64,000 nucleotides of DNA from Pseudoduganella ginsengisoli (GCF_009720865.1 NZ_WNLA01000006.1:124001-188000), one strand, 5' to 3'. Counted from the stretch's first letter, positions 44,338-53,983 are shown. The notes: generated from the letters alone by a model not told the origin. Program-made: numbers and translations.

Positions 44338-46623
44338 CTATTTGGTCTCGAACTTGGTCACGCCATCCCAGTCGTCGCCCGGCGGGTGTTCGCGGTAGAT
44401 GGCGATGCGTTCCAAATACAGCGCGTACAAGCCCCTGGGGTGGGCCGCATGGAGTTCTTCCAGCATGGCCTGGGCCGCATCCCACTGCTGCTTGCGCACC
44501 AGCGCAAGCGCTTCGTGCCAGCGGGCGATTTCCGCCCGATCGGCTTCCGGCAAGTCTTTATCGAGGCAAACCGGTTCAAAAATCGCCACCGGTTCGTTCT
44601 TGCCCTTGACTTTCACCAGGTCCAGCTCGCGGTAAGCGAATTCCGTCGCGGCATGGCGGGTGACTTCGCCCACGCAAATGCCCACGCCATACACTTTCGT
44701 GATGCCTTCCAGCCGCGAACCCAGGTTCACGGCGTCGCCCATCACCGTGTACGCGCGGCGGATGGCCGAACCCATGTCGCCCACGTGCATCGGGCCGGAA
44801 TTCAAGCCGATACCGATTTTCAACTCTGGCCAGCCACGCTTGATAAAATCGTCATTCAATTTATGGGCGCTTTCCTGCATTTTCAGCGCCGTCGCCACGC
44901 CGCGGAACGCATGGTCGGGGAACGCCACCGGCGCGCCCCAGAATGCCATCACGGCGTCGCCGATGTATTTGTCCAGCGTGCCGCGATAGTAGTCGCGAAT
45001 ATCTTCGGACATCGCCGTCAGGTACAAATTGATGTATTCGCGCAGTTGTTTAGGCGTCAAGCCTTCGGAAATCGTCGTAAAGCCCCGCACGTCGACGAAC
45101 ATCACCGTCAGTTCGCGGCTTTCGCCATCCATGTTGTACTTTTCCGGGTCTTCCGCCATCTCGGCCACCAGTTCGGGCGCCACGTATTCACCGAAACGGG
45201 ACACCAGTGCGCGGCCCCGGCGCACTTCGAAGAAGTAGCCCCACGCTACGTTGAGCACGAACAGCGCGGCGCCCAGCAGCAAAATCACGGCGACCTTCAG
45301 CACCACGTCAAAGTGGCTATACATATAAAAGTTTGCAAATGCCGCTGCGCCCATCACCGCTACCGACAACACGACCGACCATAACGGAGACAGCGCCGGC
45401 AATGCCAGTGTCAGCACCAGCCCCACCACCAGTGCCATTGCCATTTCCTGCACAAATGCTTCGGAGGGGCGCACCTTGAACTGGTCATCCAGGATGGATT
45501 TCACGATGTTTGCGTGGATTTCCACCCCTGGATATTCCGCATTGACTGGCGTGGCCCGCAAGTCGTTCAGACCGGGGGCTGTCGTACCTACCAGCACGAT
45601 GGCGCCTTCCAGCACATCCTGCGGCACTTTACCCTTCATGACATCGACTGCCGACACATAGCGGAAGGCGCCGCCGTTGGGGCCTCCCTTGCCACGGAAC
45701 TGAACTGTCGTTGTTAATGCTTCGCCAACGGGAATCAGGCGGTTGCCTTCCTTGCTGAACATAGCGATCTTTTCAACGCCGCCAGAAGCTTTCTGGCTGT
45801 CCGACAGCGTATCGACTGTCTCTTCAAACAGCGGCTTGATTGCGTAGGCATTGATTGCCACGGCCACCGTCGCCAGCGACAGCGTAGTGTAATACCCCTT
45901 GCCCACCTTTTGCAGCAGCGCCGTGCTGCGCACGACGCCATCCGGGTCCGTCACCACACTGAAACTGCCGGCTGTCGCGGCGGCCGCCTGCAAACGGGGG
46001 ATATTGGCTTCATAACCACTGGTCTCGATCGCCGTCAGTTCGCGGCCATTGAGATCTTCTTCGGTAAAGGCCGGTTCGGGCAGTACGCCTTTGGTTTCCG
46101 TACCAGACAGGTTGTAGCCCAGCACCACAGGCTGCCCCTTCAGCGCGCCAGCCAGCAAGCCGTCGTAATCCATGGCCGGCTGCAGCCGCTGCAATTGCTT
46201 GTCCAGGCCCGGCACCTGCTTCAACTCTTGCTGCGCCAGTTGCGCCAGCACATCGAAACCGGAACTGGTGTCAGGTTCAGGGAATGACACGTCAAAGCCG
46301 ATGGCGCTGACCTGATACTTGTCCGTCAGCTGTCGCACAAGTTCGGCAACATGGTTGCGGCTCCACGGAAAGCGCCCGACTTCAGTCAGGCTTTTGCTGT
46401 CAATGTCGACGATGACCACGCGCGGATCCAGCTCGGGCTTTTCCAGCCGCATGCGCAAGTCCGCCACCGATGTTTCCATCCGGTCCAGCGTTTCCGATGG
46501 CAGCGCGTTCATCAGGTATGCGCCAGCCAATGCCGTCAGCACCAGCCCCAGCAGCCAGCGCTGGTAATATTTTTGCAGCGCCTTGACCGCCTTGTCCGCC
46601 AATCGGGGAATTTTCAGTGGCAC
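44338..46623 (-). CDS. CHASE2-domain class III adenylate/guanylate cyclase
   Basis: 761 aa. A membrane segment near residues 24-40 is followed by an extracytoplasmic CHASE2 domain (about 45-360) with VVIVDIDSKSLTEVGRFPWSR and GFDVSFPEPD. Two or three more membrane segments (about 390-470) lead to the cytoplasmic cyclase domain (about 505-700). The metal aspartates lie in FVDVRGFT and YIGDAVMAFWG, and LDKYIGD and YTVMGDAVNLGSRLEG fit an adenylate-specific class III enzyme (lysine, threonine). It would make cAMP in response to an unknown periplasmic signal. It follows the HD-GYP gene by 24 bp and is probably co-transcribed. In many proteobacteria CHASE2 cyclase genes neighbour FecR-domain genes, as here. 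Confidence 0.9.
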   Translation of the reverse strand: MPLKIPRLADKAVKALQKYYQRWLLGLVLTALAGAYLMNALPSETLDRMETSVADLRMRLEKPELDPRVVIVDIDSKSLTEVGRFPWSRNHVAELVRQLTDKYQVSAIGFDVSFPEPDTSSGFDVLAQLAQQELKQVPGLDKQLQRLQPAMDYDGLLAGALKGQPVVLGYNLSGTETKGVLPEPAFTEEDLNGRELTAIETSGYEANIPRLQAAAATAGSFSVVTDPDGVVRSTALLQKVGKGYYTTLSLATVAVAINAYAIKPLFEETVDTLSDSQKASGGVEKIAMFSKEGNRLIPVGEALTTTVQFRGKGGPNGGAFRYVSAVDVMKGKVPQDVLEGAIVLVGTTAPGLNDLRATPVNAEYPGVEIHANIVKSILDDQFKVRPSEAFVQEMAMALVVGLVLTLALPALSPLWSVVLSVAVMGAAAFANFYMYSHFDVVLKVAVILLLGAALFVLNVAWGYFFEVRRGRALVSRFGEYVAPELVAEMAEDPEKYNMDGESRELTVMFVDVRGFTTISEGLTPKQLREYINLYLTAMSEDIRDYYRGTLDKYIGDAVMAFWGAPVAFPDHAFRGVATALKMQESAHKLNDDFIKRGWPELKIGIGLNSGPMHVGDMGSAIRRAYTVMGDAVNLGSRLEGITKVYGVGICVGEVTRHAATEFAYRELDLVKVKGKNEPVAIFEPVCLDKDLPEADRAEIARWHEALALVRKQQWDAAQAMLEELHAAHPRGLYALYLERIAIYREHPPGDDWDGVTKFETK

Positions 46624-46647
46624 ACCAGCTCCTGGCAGTCAGTGCAG

Positions 46648-48306
46648 TTAAGGGGTATAGCCCGGAATTTTTGATTCGTCGATGTGATCGATCTGCCGTT
46701 CGTCCACGTTTTTGTGGGCAAACGCCAGATACACTTTTTGCCGCACGAAGATGTCGAACAAGTCCGGGTCGATGTGGCCGTTCAGGCTGAAGTTGCCCAG
46801 GATGCGCATGGCTTCCGACATCATCTTGCCCTTCTTGTACGGACGGTCGCGCGCCATCAGCGCTTCGAAGATATCGGCAATGGCCATGATGCGGGCTTGC
46901 ACCGACATCTGGTCTTTCGTCAGGCCGCGCGGATACCCCTTGCCATCCATGCGCTCGTGGTGGCCGCCCGCGTATTCCGGCACATTTTGCAAATGCTTCG
47001 GCCATGGCAGCGACTCCAGCATGCGGATCGTCATGACGATGTGGTTGTTGATTTCCTTGCGCTCCGGATCGGTCAAGGTGCCGAAGCGGATGGTCAGGTT
47101 GTCGACTTCTTCCTGCGTGAGGAAATCCTGTTCTTCGCGCCGGAATGGCGGTTCTTCGCCGCCCGGCTCCTTCTTCTGGATAACCGGTCCCAGCCAGCGC
47201 ATCTTGGCCAGTTGCCGCACTTTTTCCTGGTCTTCCGGCTTCATGCCCTCGCCGCCGACATTGGCCATGCGCAGGAACTGGCGGTCCGCTTCCAGCTGTT
47301 CCAGTTCTTGCGCCAGCTGGGCGTCGATGGCCGCGTGGTCGCCGCCCGCCAGTTTGGCTTTCAGGGCGCGGATTTCCGCATCGCGCATCAGCACTTCGAA
47401 ACGGGTCGACACCGTGTGGATGCGGTCGAAAATGGTTTCCAGCTTGGTGGCCTTGTCGACCACGTGCACCGGCGTCGTGATCTTGCCGCAGTCGTGCAGC
47501 AAGCCGGCCAGCCACAATTCCTTGCGGTCCGCATCCGTCATGCGGAAGTCCGCCAGCGGCCCTGTGTCCGTGCTGTGGACGGCTTCGGCCAGCATCATCG
47601 TCAATTCCGGCACGAACTGGCAATGGCGGCCCGTGTACGGCGACTTTTCATCGATGCCGATGTTGATCAGGTTGACCAGTGATTCCAGCAATTCTTCCAG
47701 TTGCAGGATCAGGCGCTGATTCGTGATGGCCACGGCAGCCTGCGCCGCCAGCGCTTCGATAAAACGCTGGTCCGTCGGCGTAAACGCGTGGATGGCGCCC
47801 GTCACCGGGTCTTTCGCATTAATCAGCTGCAGCACGCCAACCAGTTCGCCTTCGTGGTCCGCCATCGGCACCGTCAGGAACGATTGCGAATGGTAGCCGC
47901 GCTGCTGGTCGAACATGCGCATGCCGGAAAAGTTAAAGACGTCGGCCTGGTACACGTCTTCGATATTGACGGACAGCCGGAAGTTGGCGGAATACGCGGC
48001 GACGGACGACAGGTTCTTGTCGCCGTGTTCATCGTACAAAGGCACGGCGGGGATATCGATCTTGTCGCCATGCACGCCGCCCTGCCGGATGCCCAGCGTG
48101 TCATTGACGGAAATGTGGAAACACAGGCTGCGGCCATCCGCACTGGGACGGTACAGCGTGCCGCCATCCGCATGGGTCATGCTTTTGGCCACCATCAGGA
48201 TGCGCTCGAGCAGCTCGTCCGTGTTGATACTGGCGCCCAGCGCCACGCTCAATTCGGTCAGCTGGTCCAGCCTCTGCGCAATTTGGGTATGGTTCAGCTC
48301 TTGCAT
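46648..48306 (-). CDS. GAF / HD-GYP-domain protein, probable c-di-GMP phosphodiesterase
   Basis: 552 aa. A GAF sensor domain (about 25-200) is followed by an HD-GYP domain. The metal-site motif LLHDCGKI is near residue 267, and HHERMDGKGYP with DIFEALMARDRPYK is near 447-490. In ordinary HD-GYP proteins these motifs are about 60 residues apart; here they are about 180 apart, with a helical, charged insertion (KAKLAGGDHAA, EQLEADRQFL, EGMKPEDQEKV). All residues expected for metal binding seem present, so hydrolysis of c-di-GMP is plausible but unproven. First gene of the pair with the CHASE2 cyclase. Divergent from the MBL gene across 243 bp of AT-rich DNA that should hold both promoters. Confidence 0.88.
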   Translation of the reverse strand: MQELNHTQIAQRLDQLTELSVALGASINTDELLERILMVAKSMTHADGGTLYRPSADGRSLCFHISVNDTLGIRQGGVHGDKIDIPAVPLYDEHGDKNLSSVAAYSANFRLSVNIEDVYQADVFNFSGMRMFDQQRGYHSQSFLTVPMADHEGELVGVLQLINAKDPVTGAIHAFTPTDQRFIEALAAQAAVAITNQRLILQLEELLESLVNLINIGIDEKSPYTGRHCQFVPELTMMLAEAVHSTDTGPLADFRMTDADRKELWLAGLLHDCGKITTPVHVVDKATKLETIFDRIHTVSTRFEVLMRDAEIRALKAKLAGGDHAAIDAQLAQELEQLEADRQFLRMANVGGEGMKPEDQEKVRQLAKMRWLGPVIQKKEPGGEEPPFRREEQDFLTQEEVDNLTIRFGTLTDPERKEINNHIVMTIRMLESLPWPKHLQNVPEYAGGHHERMDGKGYPRGLTKDQMSVQARIMAIADIFEALMARDRPYKKGKMMSEAMRILGNFSLNGHIDPDLFDIFVRQKVYLAFAHKNVDERQIDHIDESKIPGYTP

Positions 48307-48549
48307 GGTTTAATTTGATGCCCAGACGTAATTATTGACAGTTTAGCTCCCGGGCAGCCCGCTGTACATTGGATTTGCGGTTAAAAGCCTATTGCCGTCC
48401 CCAAGTGGCAGTTTGTACTTCAATTTCGCAACTTTTGGCCCAGATTTCGTGAAAAAAAGGCTATCATCGAACTAACCGTCACTTGCCTGTTCAACCATGA
48501 AGATGTAACCGGGCAACTATGGATGAAAAAAAGGTTAGGGGCATAAAGA

Positions 48550-49446
48550 ATGAAATTCAAATTTTGGGGGGTCCGCGGCTCGATACCATCGCCAGGACCA
48601 CGCACGGCGCGCTATGGTGGCAACACCACCTGCATCGAAGTGCGCAGTGATGATGACACCCTGATCGTGATCGATGGCGGCACTGGAATTTTCGCGCTGG
48701 CGCAGTCATTGATCGCCCAAAAGAAAGTGCCGGTCCACGCCAATATTTTCATTACCCACAGTCATTGGGACCATATCCACGGCCTGCCCTTCTTTACCCC
48801 GCTGTTCATCAAAGGCAGCCGCGTGCGCCTGCATGGCGCCACCGACCCGGATACCGGCAATGGCATCGAGCACGTGATGGGCGTGCAGTTGCAAAACAGT
48901 TATTTCCCCGTCAGCGAAACGCAGATGGACGCCACCATTGAATACCGTACGCTGGGCCTGGGCGAAACCATCATGGTGGGCGATGCCAGCGTGTCCAATG
49001 TCGTGATGAACCACCCGGTCATCGACCTGGGCTACCGCATTGAATGCAATGGCAAATCCGTGTTCTTCACGGGCGACCACGAGCCGCATTACAACATCTA
49101 TCCGGAAGACCATCCCGACCATGCGTCGTTCCAGCAGCATATTGAAGAGCGGGCGCGCGCGATTGAAGACATGGTGCGCGGCGTCACGGCATTGATAGTA
49201 GACTGTTCCTACACGCGTGAAGAATATCCGGCCAAGCAGGGCTGGGGACACGGTACGTTTGATTCAGCGCTGGCGATGGCGATCAAGGCCGGCGCCAAAC
49301 GGCTGTATTGCACGCACCACGAGCCCACCCGCAGCGACGACGAGCTGGAAGCCGTGTTTGCGGAAGTGATGGCGCGCCACGCGTCCGTTATTCCGGAAGG
49401 CTTGCAAGTCTTCCTAGCCTACGAAGGTCTCGAAGTAGAACTGTAA
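48550..49446 (+). CDS. MBL-fold metallo-hydrolase
   Basis: 298 aa, metallo-beta-lactamase fold of the PhnP/RNase-Z-like branch (Lactamase_B_2). The N-terminus MKFKFWGVRGSIPSPGP with RYGGNTTCIEV is typical. The zinc motif is THSHWDHIHGLPF, further ligands lie in NHPVIDLGYR, FFTGDHEPH and VDCSYT, and the last histidine is in LYCTHHEP. Related enzymes cut cyclic nucleotides, phosphonate cyclic esters or RNA, so the substrate is open; cyclic nucleotide cleavage would suit the neighbouring cyclase, but this is inference. It is followed after 7 bp by the GAF-ATPase gene and probably forms an operon with it. Confidence 0.88.
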   Translation: MKFKFWGVRGSIPSPGPRTARYGGNTTCIEVRSDDDTLIVIDGGTGIFALAQSLIAQKKVPVHANIFITHSHWDHIHGLPFFTPLFIKGSRVRLHGATDPDTGNGIEHVMGVQLQNSYFPVSETQMDATIEYRTLGLGETIMVGDASVSNVVMNHPVIDLGYRIECNGKSVFFTGDHEPHYNIYPEDHPDHASFQQHIEERARAIEDMVRGVTALIVDCSYTREEYPAKQGWGHGTFDSALAMAIKAGAKRLYCTHHEPTRSDDELEAVFAEVMARHASVIPEGLQVFLAYEGLEVEL

Positions 49447-49453
49447 GGAACTC

Positions 49454-51811
49454 ATGAACGACGCCGGCCATTTCAGTCAAAAACCCAGCGAGGTTGACCT
49501 GCGGTTGGCGTTCTTCAAAAAGCTTCATGCAGTCACCACCAAGATCCACGCCACCAACAACCTCGATGAAATCATGCTCGACCTGGGCATGGAATTCTGC
49601 GACTTGTTCAATTGCGACCGCTTCACGCTGTACGCAATGGACCATGAAAAGGATTACATTGTTTCCAAGGTCAAGACGGGACTGACCACCTTCCGCGACT
49701 TGAAACTTGCGGTGACACCGCACTCGATTGCCGGCTACGTGGCGTTGACGCACAAGACCGTCAACATCACCGACGTCTACGATGAAAATGAATTAAAACG
49801 GCTGTCGCCGGACTTGCGCTTCCAGCAGGGCGTGGACCAGCGCACCGGCTACCGCACGCGGGAAATGCTGGTGGCGCCGCTGATTTCCGTGCAGTCGAAG
49901 GAATTGCTGGGTGTCGTGCAGTTCATCAATAACCGCGAAGGCGGACCGTTTTCGCAAATCGCGCTCGATGGCGTAAAAGAATTGTGCGACACGCTGTCGG
50001 TGGCGCTGAGCCAGCGCATGCGGCCGCCGCAATATGTGCGCACCAAATATGACGGCCTGGTGTCCGATGCCGTGATTTCCCCGGCCGACCTGGAAATGGC
50101 CACGCGCACGGCACGCAAGAATGACGTGACAGTGGAAGACGTGCTGCTGAAGGAAATGCACGTCAAGCTGCCCGTGCTGGGCCAGGCGCTGTCGCGCCAT
50201 TTCGGCGTGCCATATGAGCCCTACAAGCCGGACCGCATCAAGCCCGTCGAATTGCTGCGCAACCTGAAGCGGCAATACGTGGAAGAGTGCTGGTGGCTGC
50301 CGCTGGAAGAAAACAAGGATGGCTTGCTGGTGCTGGCGACAGACCCGGAACAGGTGGCCAACACGCGCATCGTCAACCAGATTTTCCCCCGCTCGAAAAT
50401 CGTTTACCGCGTTACCACCAACCTGGAATTCGAACAGACGGTGGACCAGTTTTATGGCGCCGCCAGCGAGTCGGGCTCGGTGGGCGAATTGCTGTCCGGC
50501 CTGGACGATTCCGATGAAGACGGCGGCGAGCAGGAGCAGGTGTCGGAAGCCGTCGAAAATGAACTGGTCAAGCTGGTCAACAAGATCATTGTCGATGCTT
50601 ACCGCCAGGGCGTGTCGGACATCCACATCGAACCGTTGCCGGGCAAAGGAAAAGTCGGCATCCGCTTCCGCAAGGATGGCTCGCTGGTGCCGTACATTGA
50701 AATTCCCCATGCCTACCGGAGCGCGCTGGCAGCCCGCATCAAGATCATGTGCGACCTTGATATTTCCGAGCGCCGCAAGCCGCAGGACGGCAAGATCAAA
50801 TTCAAGAAATATGGTCCGCTGGATATTGAATTGCGCGTCGCGACCATTCCCTCCACGGGCGGCGTCGAAGACATCGTCATGCGTATCCTGGCGGCCGGCG
50901 AACCGATCCCGCTCGACAAGCTGGGTGTGCTGCCCTTCAACCTGGACCGCCTGCGCTCCGCCATTGAAAAACCGTATGGCTTGTTCTTCGTATGCGGCCC
51001 GACGGGCTCCGGCAAGACCACCACCTTGCACTCCGTGCTCAATTACCTGAATACGCCGGACACGAAAATCTGGACAGCGGAAGACCCGGTGGAAATCACG
51101 CAAAAAGGCTTGCGCCAGGTGCAGGTCAACCGCAAGGCGGGGCTGGACTTCGCCACCGTGATGCGGGCCTTCCTGCGGGCCGACCCGGACATCATCATGG
51201 TCGGTGAAATGCGCGACAAGGAAACTGTCGGCATGGGGATTGAGGCGTCGCTGACGGGCCACCTGGTATTCGCCACCTTGCACACCAACAGCGCGCCGGA
51301 ATCCATCGTGCGCCTGCTGGACATGGGCATGGACCCGTTCAACTTTGCCGATGCACTGCTGGGCATCCTGGCGCAGCGTTTGGCCAAGCGCCTGTGCGGC
51401 AACTGCAAGCAGGCGTACCAGCCTTCCGAAGTCGAACTGGAATTGCTGTTGACGGAGTTTTGCGAAGAATTGCAAAACACGGAAAGCTTCAAGAAGGATG
51501 CGAAGGCCGGGCGTGCCGCCGTGTTGAAAGGCTGGCGCGAACGCTATGCGGACAAGGATGGCAAATTCACCTTGTACCGCGCGGTCGGCTGCGATGAATG
51601 CAACCGCGGCTACAAGGGCCGGGTCGGCCTGCACGAATTGATGCTCGGGACCGACAAGGTGAAAAAACTGTTGCAGGAACACGCCCGCGTGGCCCAGCTG
51701 CTGGCGGCCGCACTGGAAGACGGCATGCTGACCTTGAAGATGGACGGCATCGAGAAAGTCTTGCTGGGAATTACCGACATCAAGATGGTGCGGGCGGTCT
51801 GCATCAAATAA
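49454..51811 (+). CDS. GAF-domain GspE/PilB-type secretion ATPase, orphan
   Basis: 785 aa, longer than usual GspE/PilB because of an N-terminal GAF domain (about 15-185). A GspE-N-like region (about 200-300) and an acidic linker (DDSDEDGGEQEQ) precede the ATPase: IHIEPLPGKGKVGIRFRKDG, Walker A GPTGSGKTT near residue 514, the Asp box AEDPVE, Walker B DPDIIMVGEMRD and His box GHLVFATLHTN. Two zinc cysteine pairs, CGNC (about 648) and CDEC (about 712), are separated by a longer insert than usual. All catalytic residues are present. No pseudopilin, platform or secretin genes are near, so it either serves a type II or type IV machine encoded elsewhere or has a signalling role. Confidence 0.9.
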   Translation: MNDAGHFSQKPSEVDLRLAFFKKLHAVTTKIHATNNLDEIMLDLGMEFCDLFNCDRFTLYAMDHEKDYIVSKVKTGLTTFRDLKLAVTPHSIAGYVALTHKTVNITDVYDENELKRLSPDLRFQQGVDQRTGYRTREMLVAPLISVQSKELLGVVQFINNREGGPFSQIALDGVKELCDTLSVALSQRMRPPQYVRTKYDGLVSDAVISPADLEMATRTARKNDVTVEDVLLKEMHVKLPVLGQALSRHFGVPYEPYKPDRIKPVELLRNLKRQYVEECWWLPLEENKDGLLVLATDPEQVANTRIVNQIFPRSKIVYRVTTNLEFEQTVDQFYGAASESGSVGELLSGLDDSDEDGGEQEQVSEAVENELVKLVNKIIVDAYRQGVSDIHIEPLPGKGKVGIRFRKDGSLVPYIEIPHAYRSALAARIKIMCDLDISERRKPQDGKIKFKKYGPLDIELRVATIPSTGGVEDIVMRILAAGEPIPLDKLGVLPFNLDRLRSAIEKPYGLFFVCGPTGSGKTTTLHSVLNYLNTPDTKIWTAEDPVEITQKGLRQVQVNRKAGLDFATVMRAFLRADPDIIMVGEMRDKETVGMGIEASLTGHLVFATLHTNSAPESIVRLLDMGMDPFNFADALLGILAQRLAKRLCGNCKQAYQPSEVELELLLTEFCEELQNTESFKKDAKAGRAAVLKGWRERYADKDGKFTLYRAVGCDECNRGYKGRVGLHELMLGTDKVKKLLQEHARVAQLLAAALEDGMLTLKMDGIEKVLLGITDIKMVRAVCIK

Positions 51812-51948
51812 TTGCCCACATTGTTTCACGGGCTCTCGTCAAATCGGATCATTCAGATTCAACGGATTCCGCGGGACGGGATTCAACGCCACATCAAACC
51901 ACGCCGCAACGTTGATTTTAAAGTCAGGAACATGCAGCAGTGCCTGCA

Positions 51949-52467
51949 TTAAAGAGGCAAGCGCAGCGCCACCAGTTTCCACGTTGCCAAACCGTCGCGC
52001 TGCATCACCATGGCGACAGGCTCGCCATCATCGCCCTGCTTGCGGACCGATACCACGAAGCGGTTAACGCCTTCGTAGCCCATGTGGGTTTCCGCCTTGG
52101 CGCCCGGCTGGCCGGTGCCGCTGCTTTTGCCCGTCAGCGACGGCTTCTGCCCCTTCATCATGTCCGCAATGGCTTCCGGCGTAATGAACAGGTCCACCAT
52201 CGGGTTGATGATCATCGCGCCCAGCGCGGCGCCCATGGCTTTCAATGGATTGTCGCTGGCGCGCACGTCGCCGCCGATTTTCGCGTTCAGCGAACTTTTC
52301 AGGTTTTCCTTCACGGCGGGGAAATCAATGTAGCCATTCAAGCGCTCGGCATCGCGCGCTTCGGCGGCGCTGCGCATGCCATTGACGGCCAGATAAGGGG
52401 TGGCATACAGCCAGGAGGCAGCCGCCAGCACCAGCGCTGGAACGGCGAATTTAACGAGACGGCTCAT
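51949..52467 (-). CDS. DUF2939-domain protein
   Basis: 172 aa. One N-terminal hydrophobic segment (about 8-25), either a signal anchor or uncleaved signal peptide, then YATPYLAVNGMRSAAEARDAERLNGYIDFPAVKENLKSSL in pieces typical of DUF2939. The protein probably lies in the periplasm attached to the inner membrane. No function is known. The start overlaps the stop of the GNAT gene by 4 bp, so the two are translationally coupled. The 137 bp between its stop and the ATPase gene hold nothing recognisable. Confidence 0.85.
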   Translation of the reverse strand: MSRLVKFAVPALVLAAASWLYATPYLAVNGMRSAAEARDAERLNGYIDFPAVKENLKSSLNAKIGGDVRASDNPLKAMGAALGAMIINPMVDLFITPEAIADMMKGQKPSLTGKSSGTGQPGAKAETHMGYEGVNRFVVSVRKQGDDGEPVAMVMQRDGLATWKLVALRLPL

Positions 52468-52931
52468 TCGTGGCGGACTAATTGTTTTTCAAAGCAGGCT
52501 GATTCCTCGCGCCCTTTATAGCGGCCGAAGTTGGGAATCAGGCGGTAGCCATGCCGTTCGTAAAACGATACCGCGCGGGTATTGACGATACGCGTCGACA
52601 GGCGGATCACATGGTAACCCAGCGCATCGGCTTCCTGCTCCAGCGCCGCCAGCAGTGCGGCGCCCACACCGCTGCCGCCTTGCGCGGCATACATGCGCTT
52701 GATTTCCGCGGCAGCGCCATCGAGCGGGCGCAACGCGCCGCAACCGACTGCCCTGCCCTTGTCGTCGCGCGCCACCAGGAAACACGAACGGGGTACCCGC
52801 ACGTCATCCGGACCAAACGACGACAAGCCATTGTCGCCCGTAATGTCTTGCAATACGGCGGACAATTCCGCCATCAGCCGCACGGCGTCAGGCGACGATG
52901 GATCTTCCTGCGCGATAACCAGATTACCCAT
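52464..52931 (-). CDS. GNAT-family N-acetyltransferase
   Basis: 155 aa. Acetyl-CoA-dependent transferase fold. Strand 4 with ALRPLDGAAAEIKRMYAAQ leads into the acetyl-CoA loop GGSGVGAALLAALEQEA (Q/RxxGxG/A type), followed by LSTRIVNTRAVSFYERHGY, the classic C-terminal GNAT motif. Substrate unknown. It lies in the middle of a three-gene operon: the start is next to the stop of the BASS transporter, with the ribosome site GGAG inside that gene, and the end overlaps the DUF2939 gene. Confidence 0.9.
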   Translation of the reverse strand: MGNLVIAQEDPSSPDAVRLMAELSAVLQDITGDNGLSSFGPDDVRVPRSCFLVARDDKGRAVGCGALRPLDGAAAEIKRMYAAQGGSGVGAALLAALEQEADALGYHVIRLSTRIVNTRAVSFYERHGYRLIPNFGRYKGREESACFEKQLVRHE

Positions 52932-53918
52932 TTATTCTCCTTCTGGACGGCTGCCGAAACGCTGCGCCAGCACGGCGCACACCATCAACTGGATTTGATG
53001 GAACAGCATCAGCGGCAAGATCACCATCCCCAATGATGATGTGGCAAACAAAACCTTGGCCATCGGCACGCCGGAGGCCAGGCTTTTCTTGGACCCGCAA
53101 AACACGATGGTGATTTCATCTTCACGCGAAAAACCCAGGCGGCGGCTGACATAGCCCGTCAGCCACAGCACCACGGCCAGCAGCACGCAGCACACGGCGA
53201 CCAGCGCCAGCAGCGCCGGCACGCCCAGCTTGCTCCAGATGCCTTCACTGACCGCTTCGGAAAACGCGGTATACACCACCAGCAAGATCGAGCCCTGGTC
53301 CACATATTTCAAGACCGGCTTATGGCGGTCCACCCACGTACCGATCCATCCCCGCAGCGCTTGCCCGGCAATAAATGGCAACAGCAGCTGGATCACAATG
53401 GCCAGCACGGCGTCGCTGGCGGAGCGGCCCGCCGCGCCCTGCATGACGAACGCGGACACCAGCAGCGGCGTAATAAAGATGCCGACAAAATTCGAGGCCG
53501 ATGCGCTGCAAATCGCGGCCGGCACGTTGCCCCGCCCCATGGCGGTAAAAGCAATCGACGATTGCACGGTGGAGGGCAGCATGCACAGGAACAGCATGCC
53601 CAGGTACAGTTCCGGCGTCAGCACGGCCAGCGCCAACGGTTTCATCAGCAAGCCCAGCACGGGGAACAGCACGAACGTAAAGCACAGCACCGTCAAGTGC
53701 AGGCGCCAGTGCGTCATGCCCGCCACGATGGCTTCGCGGGGCAATTTGGCGCCATGCAGGAAAAACAACGCGCCAATGGCAACAGCAGTGATCTTGCTGA
53801 ACGTTACGGCAACCTGCCCAGTGCAAGGCAGCACTGTGGCGATGGCAACCGTGGCCAGCAGGGCCAGCGTGAAATTATCCGGCTTGATCCGGTTCAGAAT
53901 GGATGAGATGGAAGACAT
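52932..53918 (-). CDS. Bile acid:sodium symporter (BASS/SBF-like) family transporter
   Basis: 328 aa with about nine or ten membrane segments. The features DNFTLALLATVAIATVLP, FFLHGAKLPREAI and LYLGMLFLCMLPSTVQSSIAFTAMGRGN, and later FCGSKKSLASGVPMAKVLF, fit the YfeH-like branch of the SBF family. Members move organic anions with sodium; in bacteria the substrates are mostly unknown. First gene in the operon with GNAT and DUF2939. Confidence 0.88.
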   Translation of the reverse strand: MSSISSILNRIKPDNFTLALLATVAIATVLPCTGQVAVTFSKITAVAIGALFFLHGAKLPREAIVAGMTHWRLHLTVLCFTFVLFPVLGLLMKPLALAVLTPELYLGMLFLCMLPSTVQSSIAFTAMGRGNVPAAICSASASNFVGIFITPLLVSAFVMQGAAGRSASDAVLAIVIQLLLPFIAGQALRGWIGTWVDRHKPVLKYVDQGSILLVVYTAFSEAVSEGIWSKLGVPALLALVAVCCVLLAVVLWLTGYVSRRLGFSREDEITIVFCGSKKSLASGVPMAKVLFATSSLGMVILPLMLFHQIQLMVCAVLAQRFGSRPEGE

Positions 53919-53940
53919 CCGGCCATTGTAGCAGGCAAGA

Positions 53941-53965
53941 AAAAAGGGAGCCGCAGCTCCCTTTC
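53941..53965 (-). terminator. Terminator of the DUF47-pit operon (may act both ways)
   Basis: GGGAGC and GCTCCC pair around a 4-base loop, with A-runs on one side and TTTCTTT on the other. On the minus strand it follows the pit stop by about 20 bases. Confidence 0.85.
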
Positions 53966-53983
53966 TTTAAAGCACATATTTCA

